Shown: one piece after another, positions 56,034 through 64,000 of the stretch | Position numbering within the stretch: position 1 is the first letter of the stretch | Layout of the letters: every line of letters begins with the position of its first letter | Assembly (NCBI RefSeq): GCF_037198315.1 | Contig: NZ_CP144913.1 | Location: 434,001-498,000, forward strand | Direction: 5' to 3' | Length of the DNA stretch: 64,000 nt | DNA from: Janibacter sp. A1S7 | GTDB lineage: Bacteria; Actinomycetota; Actinomycetes; Actinomycetales; Dermatophilaceae | Position numbers and translations under genes: made by a program | Notes under the pieces: generated by a model | The model's database searches: none | What the model saw: the letters and a program-made list of their open reading frames with translations, nothing else | Told to the model about the DNA's origin: nothing

Positions 56034-56098
56034 GCGCAACTGCTGAGGCCCGTGCGAGGGTCCGGCGCCCTTCCCTGCGCAACTGCTTGGGCCTGACG
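56034..56098. repeat. Paired 22-bp junction repeat, locus B
   Basis: Two copies, 56034-56055 and 56077-56098, each beginning GCGCAACTGCT and reading on to GGCC(C/T), in the convergent gap between htpX and the iorA-like gene. They match the unit at loci A (40259) and C (62876). The rest of the 116-base gap holds nothing else I can name. Confidence 0.75.
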
Positions 56099-56118
56099 GC
56101 TGTCGGGGAGGGCGTCGC

Positions 56119-56595
56119 TCACATGTGCTGCTCGCCGGTGCGGATCGCCTCGCGGATGCGCGTGTAGGTGCCGCAGCGGCAGATGTTGCGGATGCCGTCG
56201 AGGTCCGACTCGCTGATCGCGCGGCCCTCCTCACGGACCGCGCGCACGAGGGCGACCGCGGCCATGATCTGACCCGGTTGGCAGTAGCCGCACTGAGCGA
56301 CGTCGTGCTCGATCCACGCCTCCTGCATCGGGTGCAGGTCGGCGTCGACGGTGTCGGCCAGGCCCTCGATGGTGGTGATCTCGTCGTCCGGGGAGATCTG
56401 GTCGACCGGGACCGAGCAGGGATTCATCGCCTTGCCGTTGACGTGCGACGTGCAGGCCTTGCAGACGTTGATGCCGCACCCGTACTTCGGGCCGGTGACG
56501 CCCAGGACGTCACGCAGGACCCACAGCAGGCGTACGCCCGGCTCGACATCGACCGTGACCTTCTCGCCGTTGAGGACGAAGGTGTGACTGGACAT
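56119..56595 (-). CDS. iorA: 2Fe-2S subunit of molybdenum hydroxylase (IorA-like)
   Basis: A 158-residue electron-transfer subunit of the xanthine dehydrogenase family. The plant-type 2Fe-2S motif is GCGINVCKACTSHVNGKAMNPC near residue 40-62; the second cluster motif CGYCQPGQ ... CRCGTYTRIREAI lies around 103-146. It is close to isoquinoline 1-oxidoreductase alpha and to aldehyde dehydrogenase small subunits. GAGGAG 6 bases before ATG 56595 overlaps the stop of iorB. It has no signal peptide, so export would depend on its partner's Tat signal. Confidence 0.88.
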   Translation of the reverse strand: MSSHTFVLNGEKVTVDVEPGVRLLWVLRDVLGVTGPKYGCGINVCKACTSHVNGKAMNPCSVPVDQISPDDEITTIEGLADTVDADLHPMQEAWIEHDVAQCGYCQPGQIMAAVALVRAVREEGRAISESDLDGIRNICRCGTYTRIREAIRTGEQHM

Positions 56596-56605
56596 GGTGC
56601 GCTCC

Positions 56606-58930
56606 TCAGTAGGTGTAGTTCAGGCCGTTGGTCGGCGACTGCGGAACCGAGGGCACGAAGGACTTCGGCTCGAAGGCGATCGGGTCGGCATGGTTGATCG
56701 GGAACTCGGTCGGCATCGTCCCGGTGGCCCGTGCGTACGCGCAGGCGATGGCCGCGAAGCTCGCCGCGACCCCGGCCTCACCGGCGCCACCGGGCTGGCC
56801 CTCGTCCGAAGGCATGATCTCGACCGTGATCTCCGGCGGGACGTTCCACTGCCGCGTGTAGAAGTAGTTGTCCCAGCTCGCCTCGAGGAAGTGTCCGTCC
56901 TCGAAGTGGCAGCTCGAGGTCAGGGCCAGAGCCATGCCGTCCATGAACCCACCGAGCATCTGCGCGTCCAGACCCATGGGGTTGATCACCAGCCCGGCAT
57001 CGACGGCGAACACGGCCTTGGTGACACGCGGTCCGGTGACGGCTGCACGGATGTTCCGGTCGACCGTCTCGGGTCGCGTGTCGATCTCGACCAGGCACGC
57101 GGTCACGCCCTTGTACTCCTTGTGGACCGCCACGCCCTGGGCGACGCCCTCGGGCAGGTCCCGACCCCAGCGGCCGACCTCGGCGACCTTGTCCAGGGCG
57201 GCCTTCGCGCGGTCGCTGCGCAGGAACGTCCGTCGGAAGGCGACCGGATCCCGGCGCATCTTCCGCGCGAGCTCGTCGACGACCAGCTCACTGGCGGTGC
57301 GTGTGTCGGGGGAGTACACGTTGCGCATGCTGCCGGTGGCGAATCGGTCATCGGTCTCGCTGAGCAACTGGGTGACGACGCCGAAGTTGTAGGGGATCTC
57401 CTGGGTGAGGGTGAAGTACGTCTCCGACAGCCCGAGGTTGCCGACGCCGGCGGGCAGCTCGGCCGCCCGGGAGGTGACGATCTCACCGAGCCCGTGGCCG
57501 AAGTCGGTCTGGACGCTGGTGTGGCGCTGCTCGAACGAGAGCACCTCGCCCAGCAGATGGGTGGCCCGCACCCGTGAGGTGCACATCGGGTGCAACCGGC
57601 CCTGGCGCGGCTCGTCGGCCCGGTGCCACATCAGCTTCACCGGCTTGCCCATCGCCCGGGAGATCCGGGAGGCCTCCAGGGCCGCGTCGTAGAAGAGCTT
57701 GCGACCGAAGGACCCACCTCCCTCGGTGACGTTGACCGTGACCGAGGAGATCGGCAGACCGAGCTCGGCGGCGATCTCCTCCTGGGCGGTGACCGGCGTC
57801 TTGAACGAGCCCCAGATCTCCGCCGAGCCCGAGCGCACGTCGGCGATGGCGCAGTTCGGCTCGAGCGAGGAGTTGCTGCGGAAGCGGAAGGTGAACTCGG
57901 CGTCCACCTGCGTGGCCAGCAACGGCACCTTCGGCACCGCCATCGGCAGCTCGGCCTTCTTGAGGTTCGCCAGGACCGAGGCGTCGTCCTCGCCGGCCAG
58001 CTTCCCCCCTTCCCACTCCACGTCCATCTCGATGATGGCGTCGATGCACTGGCCGAAGGTCTTGGCCCGCACGGCGATACCCGTGGCGACCTGGGCGACG
58101 TCGGTCACCCCGGGCATCGCCGTGATCGCGGACTTGTTGCGCAGGCGAACTGGCGTGCCCATGTGCGTCGGCGGTCGGCAGACCATCGTCGGAAGGGCGT
58201 CGGGTACGTCGAGATCCATCGCAAAGGTCTTGGTGCCGGTCACCGCTGCCCGGGCGTCCGTCCGGCCCTGCGGTGTCCCGATGACCGAGTGCTGGGAACG
58301 CTTCTTGAGGGTGATCGAGGCACGTACCGTCTCGGCCACTGCGGCCGTGACCGACAGCTCCCCGTAGTCGACGCTGCGGCCGGTGCTGTCGGTGATGACG
58401 CCGGCCTTGGCCGTCAGCGCGTCGACGGTGTCGCCGAGGACCGTCGCTGCGGCCTCCAGCAGGCGCTGCTTCGCCAGGGCCGCGGCGACGCGGATCGGGG
58501 TGTAGGTGGAGATCGTCGTGTTCGACGCGCCGGTCAGCTGGTTGAACACCAGCTCCGGTCGGGCCGTGGCCAGGGTGACGTCGATCCTGTCCACCGGCAG
58601 GTCCAGCTCCTCGGCGATCATCATCGCGCTCGAGGTGACGATGCCCTGTCCGACCTCGGCCCGCGGCAGGGCGAAGGAGGCTCGCCCGTCCTTGCCGATC
58701 GTGACGGTGATGAGGTTCGCGGTGGGCTGGGCCGCCAGGGTCAGCAGGTCGTTGAGGTCCATGACCTCGGGAATCTGCGGTGGCGTGGGGACGGCGGCCT
58801 CGGCGGACTCGCTGCCCAGGCCCATGTCGGCGGCCGTGGCGAGCGTGGCACCGGCCATCACGTAGCCGATGAAGGCGCGGCGATTGGGGCCCGGGCGCTC
58901 TCCCTGGCTGGTGGGATGGTCGTCGGTCAT
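56606..58930 (-). CDS. iorB: Molybdopterin-binding subunit of molybdenum hydroxylase (IorB-like), Tat-exported
   Basis: A 774-residue catalytic subunit. A Tat signal is clear: NRRAFIGYVMAGATLATA near residues 16-33, with the RRAFIG twin arginine. Mo-cofactor regions: EVGQGIVTSSAMMIAEEL near 93, the Gly-rich TEGGGSFGRKLFYDAALEA near 405, and GGAGEAGVAASFAA near 725, which holds the catalytic Glu of the family. Likely reaction is hydroxylation of an N-heterocycle or oxidation of an aldehyde; the substrate is unknown. No third FAD subunit or XdhC/CoxF-type maturation gene is adjacent, as in Ior-type two-subunit enzymes. The PucR regulator upstream is transcribed the same way. Confidence 0.9.
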   Translation of the reverse strand: MTDDHPTSQGERPGPNRRAFIGYVMAGATLATAADMGLGSESAEAAVPTPPQIPEVMDLNDLLTLAAQPTANLITVTIGKDGRASFALPRAEVGQGIVTSSAMMIAEELDLPVDRIDVTLATARPELVFNQLTGASNTTISTYTPIRVAAALAKQRLLEAAATVLGDTVDALTAKAGVITDSTGRSVDYGELSVTAAVAETVRASITLKKRSQHSVIGTPQGRTDARAAVTGTKTFAMDLDVPDALPTMVCRPPTHMGTPVRLRNKSAITAMPGVTDVAQVATGIAVRAKTFGQCIDAIIEMDVEWEGGKLAGEDDASVLANLKKAELPMAVPKVPLLATQVDAEFTFRFRSNSSLEPNCAIADVRSGSAEIWGSFKTPVTAQEEIAAELGLPISSVTVNVTEGGGSFGRKLFYDAALEASRISRAMGKPVKLMWHRADEPRQGRLHPMCTSRVRATHLLGEVLSFEQRHTSVQTDFGHGLGEIVTSRAAELPAGVGNLGLSETYFTLTQEIPYNFGVVTQLLSETDDRFATGSMRNVYSPDTRTASELVVDELARKMRRDPVAFRRTFLRSDRAKAALDKVAEVGRWGRDLPEGVAQGVAVHKEYKGVTACLVEIDTRPETVDRNIRAAVTGPRVTKAVFAVDAGLVINPMGLDAQMLGGFMDGMALALTSSCHFEDGHFLEASWDNYFYTRQWNVPPEITVEIMPSDEGQPGGAGEAGVAASFAAIACAYARATGTMPTEFPINHADPIAFEPKSFVPSVPQSPTNGLNYTY

Positions 58931-59034
58931 CTTCGTCTCCCGGGGTCGACGGCGGTGTCGGAGGTGCCAGACCAGTACACCCAGCCGGGGGCGCTGCCGC
59001 CACGCGTGGACGCCCACGATCGAGGACTCAACTC

Positions 59035-59049
59035 TGTGCAATCCGCACA
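59035..59049. promoter_or_regulatory. Inverted repeat TGTGC-N5-GCACA upstream of iorB
   Basis: A 15-base palindrome with a five-base spacer (AATCC), 105 bases upstream of the iorB start and 28 bases past the pucR stop. Could be an operator for the adjacent PucR-type regulator or part of a weak hairpin. Confidence 0.35.
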
Positions 59050-59076
59050 GCCGGGAGCGTCCCGTGGTCGGAGGGC

Positions 59077-60300
59077 TCAGCCGAGGCCGATCGCACGGGC
59101 GTGCAGGGCCAGCGCCAGACCCATGGGTGGCGGCTCGTTCGCGAGGCGGCGGCCGAGGAGCGCCGAGACCCGCGTCAGCCGATTGAGCACGGTGTTGCGG
59201 TGGCACGGCAGCGCGGCAGCTGCCCGGCTGGTGGATCCACCGGCGGACACCCAGGCATCGAGGGTGTCGAGCAGTTCCTCACCCTCGGTCCGGGGCAGGG
59301 CGAGAAGGGGGCCGAGCCAGTGGTCCACCAGCTGGCCGGCGATCTGCGGGGAGCTCAGGAGCAGGGCGGGGACGAGGCGCTCGTCGTAGGAGAGGATGCC
59401 CACCCCCTGCTCCAGACCCTCGGCGGCCATCCTGGCCTGCTCGAAGGCCACGTCGACGTCGGCGAGGCGGTGGCACAGGCTCGAGACCCCACCGTCCACC
59501 CCCGTCAGCCGGCCCAACGCGCCGACCAAGGACCGGTGGTCGGTCCCCGCGGGCAGGGCAAGCAGGCCGACGACGTCGCCACCGGCCCGTGCCTGCCACG
59601 ACGTCGACAGTCCGTGCTGTCGCACGACGGGATCGACGGCAAGAGCTGCTTCCTCCGGGGTGCTCCCGGGCACCAGCACGAGCAGGAGAGGGGATTCGGC
59701 CGGCAGATCCATCGCACGGGATGCCTCCTGGGCGAAGGCCTGATCACGGGCTCGGCCGCCGAGCAACCCCTCCCACAGCGCTGCCATCCGCTGGGCATCG
59801 GCGCGCAGGAGTCGCTGCTCGGTCGCGCGGTAGCAGCGCGCCACCTCGGCGGAGGACGTGTCGACACTGGCCCACAGCCACACCCCCAGGTCCCGGAAGC
59901 TCTCGGGATCCAGCGGCGGGTCGGCATACGCGACGAGGTCCTCCCAGATCAGTCGTCCGCCGATGCGGTACGAGCGGAGCACGTCGTCGAGGGGCAGGCC
60001 CTGCTCGGCCCGTCGCCGTCCGGTGGCCCGCGCGGCGTCGAAGAGGGGCTCCATGTCCTCGACCGAGGCGAGGCTGCCGTCGGGCAGGACCGCGAGGACG
60101 AGCATGTCGAGGACGCGTTCGACGTTGTCGTGGCACGATCGCCACAGGTCCTGGTCGGGCACGACTCCGCTCGTGTCGTACGCGGCGTTCTCCCGGGAGA
60201 TGGAGGCGACCAGCCGCGTGGTGATGGGCTCCACCCGGTGGGCACGGGCGCGGGCCAGCAGCAGCGGCAGCAGTCCGCGATCGCGGGTCTGGGTGCTCAT
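59077..60300 (-). CDS. PucR/CdaR-type transcriptional regulator
   Basis: A 407-residue regulator. Residues 1-170 are a helical domain like the N-terminal parts of PucR/CdaR proteins. The middle (about 200-300) has the GGDEF-like fold usual in the family, and the C-terminal helix-turn-helix (ALPCHRNTVLNRLTRVSALLG, about 370-392) is the PucR signature. ATG 60300 has GGAGG 5 bases before it. It lies 147 bases upstream of iorB on the same strand and is the likely regulator of iorBA, by position. The effector is unknown. Confidence 0.88.
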   Translation of the reverse strand: MSTQTRDRGLLPLLLARARAHRVEPITTRLVASISRENAAYDTSGVVPDQDLWRSCHDNVERVLDMLVLAVLPDGSLASVEDMEPLFDAARATGRRRAEQGLPLDDVLRSYRIGGRLIWEDLVAYADPPLDPESFRDLGVWLWASVDTSSAEVARCYRATEQRLLRADAQRMAALWEGLLGGRARDQAFAQEASRAMDLPAESPLLLVLVPGSTPEEAALAVDPVVRQHGLSTSWQARAGGDVVGLLALPAGTDHRSLVGALGRLTGVDGGVSSLCHRLADVDVAFEQARMAAEGLEQGVGILSYDERLVPALLLSSPQIAGQLVDHWLGPLLALPRTEGEELLDTLDAWVSAGGSTSRAAAALPCHRNTVLNRLTRVSALLGRRLANEPPPMGLALALHARAIGLG

Positions 60301-60391
60301 CCGGCCTCCGTCTGCCGCTCTCGTCGACGCGGCGGCTCAGTTCAGGGTGCTGCTGACGATGATAGGAGCCCTGCGGTGACAGGATGCTCGT

Positions 60392-62860
<2,469 letters not shown>

Positions 62861-62875
62861 GGCGCGCCGCCCCCT

Positions 62876-62939
62876 TCGCACCTGCTCGGGCTCTTGCGGC
62901 TCGGTGGGCGGTCCCTTCCGCAACTGCTCATGCTCTTGC
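62876..62939. repeat. Paired 22-bp junction repeat, locus C
   Basis: Two copies, 62876-62897 and 62918-62939, reading (T/C)CGCA(C/A)CTGCTC(G/A)(G/T)GCTCTTGC. The second runs 12 bases into the minus-strand oxidoreductase gene and supplies its stop codon and last three codons. Unit 1's TTGCGG can pair with unit 2's CCGCAA to make a stem. Third case at a convergent junction. Confidence 0.75.
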
Positions 62940-63938
62940 GGATCGAGGGGCCGCCGTGACGACGATCCGACCGGTGCTCGAGCCGCCGGCGATTCGGGTG
63001 AGGGCGTCGGGGACCTCGTCGAAGGCGAACGTCTCCGCCACCAGCGGCTCGATCCGTCCCGCATCGGCCAGGCGGACCAGCTCGGCGTGGCAGTCACGGA
63101 TCGACTGCGGCTCGTGCTGCTCGTACAGGCCCCAGTGCAGGCCCAGGATCGTGTAGTTCTTCACCATGGCATGGTTCAGCCGCGGCTCGGGGATGCGCCC
63201 GCTGGCGAACCCGACGACGATGATCCGCCCCTCGAAGGCGATGCACTTCGTGCTCGCGGTGTACGCCGAGCCGCCGACCGGGTCGTAGACGACGTCGGCG
63301 CCGTGCCCGTCGGTGACCTCCTTGACCCGGGCGATGATGTCCTCGCTCTTGCGGTCGATGACGACGTCGCAGCCCATCCGCTGGGCGATGGCGACCTTGT
63401 CCTGACCTCCGACCACGCCGATGACCCGCGCTCCCGCCGCCTTGCCGAGCTGCACGGCAGCCGACCCGACGCCACCGGAGGCGGCGTGGACCAGGAGGTC
63501 CTCCCCCTCGCGCAGTCCGGCCCGACGGTGCAGTCCGAACCACCCGGTCTGGTAGCTGATCATCAGGGCGGCGCTCGCCTCGTCGTCCAGGCCAACCGGG
63601 GCCGAGAAGGTCCGACTCGCCTCCATCAGGCACTCGCTCGCGAACCCACCGTGCGGCACCGCGGTCCCGCCGAGCACCCGGTCGCCGACGGCCACGTGGG
63701 TCACGCCCTCGCCCACCTCCAGCACGTCGCCGCACACCTCGAGGCCGGGGACGAAGGGAGGATCGGGCCTGACCTGGTAGTCGCCGGCGCACATCAGGGT
63801 GTCGGCGAAGTTCACCGCGCTCGCACGCACCCGCACCCGCACCTGTCCGGGGCCGGGTGCCGGGCTGGGTGCCTCGACGAGGGTGAGGACGTCGGCCGGG
63901 GTGCCGAGCTGCTGGGCCTGCCATGCGCGGATGCTCAT
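62928..63938 (-). CDS. NADPH:quinone oxidoreductase-like MDR enzyme
   Basis: A 336-residue medium-chain dehydrogenase/reductase without the zinc ligands. GroES-like N-terminal domain with VNFADTLMCAGDYQVRPDPPFVPGLEVCG near residue 43, the quinone-oxidoreductase segment LVHAASGGVGSAAVQLGKAAGARVIG (cofactor-binding) near 150 and YDPVGGSAYTAS around 217. NADPH is the likely cofactor. Could reduce quinones or enones; the real substrate is unknown. ATG 63938 is preceded on the minus strand by TACCCT and 7 bases: probably leaderless. Confidence 0.9.
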   Translation of the reverse strand: MSIRAWQAQQLGTPADVLTLVEAPSPAPGPGQVRVRVRASAVNFADTLMCAGDYQVRPDPPFVPGLEVCGDVLEVGEGVTHVAVGDRVLGGTAVPHGGFASECLMEASRTFSAPVGLDDEASAALMISYQTGWFGLHRRAGLREGEDLLVHAASGGVGSAAVQLGKAAGARVIGVVGGQDKVAIAQRMGCDVVIDRKSEDIIARVKEVTDGHGADVVYDPVGGSAYTASTKCIAFEGRIIVVGFASGRIPEPRLNHAMVKNYTILGLHWGLYEQHEPQSIRDCHAELVRLADAGRIEPLVAETFAFDEVPDALTRIAGGSSTGRIVVTAAPRSARA

Positions 63939-64000
63939 GCCGGGGAGGGTACTGACCTCACGGATCCGTGGGCCCGTGCGTTCACATGGTGTGACGACAT
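63939..64000. other. Window end, upstream of the MDR gene
   Basis: 62 bases that contain the presumed minus-strand promoter (TACCCT at 63946-63951). Nothing else is visible. Confidence 0.4.

Overview
The window is about 70% G+C with long, tightly packed genes, many GTG starts and 1-4 base stop/start overlaps. It looks like an actinobacterial chromosome. The gene set (menaquinone pathway, CcsB/ResB haem handling, MenJ-type reductase, KorAB, two complex I gene clusters) fits Micrococcales, and an Intrasporangiaceae member such as Janibacter is my best guess; the genus is inference only. No tRNA, rRNA, CRISPR array, transposon or phage gene was found.

Layout. Positions 1-2280: cytochrome c maturation (resB 3' end, ccsB) and a DUF4229 membrane protein. 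2607-17860: menaquinone biosynthesis on both strands (menA, menE, menB, menC, menD, menF, menG), interleaved with a DUF389/HdeD-like membrane gene that seems split by an in-frame stop, a short-chain dehydrogenase, a RelA/SpoT-domain protein, a VOC protein, a WXG-like/hydrolase pair and an orphan gene. 18120-36720: one long plus-strand unit with a geranylgeranyl-reductase family gene (menJ-like), a complete 14-subunit NADH:quinone oxidoreductase set (nuoA-N) and a polyprenyl diphosphate synthase that fits quinone side-chain supply. 36731-40240: a RarD-like transporter diverging from an amino-acid deaminase/aldolase plus sugar-lactone oxidase pair. 40311-43285: korBA, 2-oxoacid:ferredoxin oxidoreductase. 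43512-46249: small membrane and hypothetical genes and a secreted M28 aminopeptidase. 46376-55124: a second nuo cluster with A, B, C, H, I, J, K, L, M, N but no D, E, F or G, followed by htpX. 56119-60300: an isoquinoline-1-oxidoreductase-like molybdenum hydroxylase with a PucR-type regulator. 60392-63938: pepN and a quinone-oxidoreductase-like MDR enzyme.

How it works together: the men genes and the polyprenyl synthase make menaquinone, MenJ saturates its tail, complex I (nuoA-N) reduces it with NADH, and ccsB/resB serve the cytochrome c end of the chain. The second nuo cluster lacks the NADH-input module and sits next to KorAB, which makes reduced ferredoxin; a ferredoxin-fed proton pump is a plausible but unproven reading. 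The regulatory DNA is informative: upstream of menJ-nuoA there is a near-consensus Rex operator and an iron-box-like (DtxR/IdeR) site, and upstream of nuoA2 a CRP-type palindrome centred exactly 61.5 bases before the predicted transcript start.

Non-coding structure: a nonamer CGAAGGGGG (either strand) is strongly over-represented; a paired 22-base repeat occupies three convergent gene junctions; a different 25-base tandem repeat occupies a fourth; and at least ten genes look leaderless, with a -10-like hexamer 6-7 bases before the start codon.
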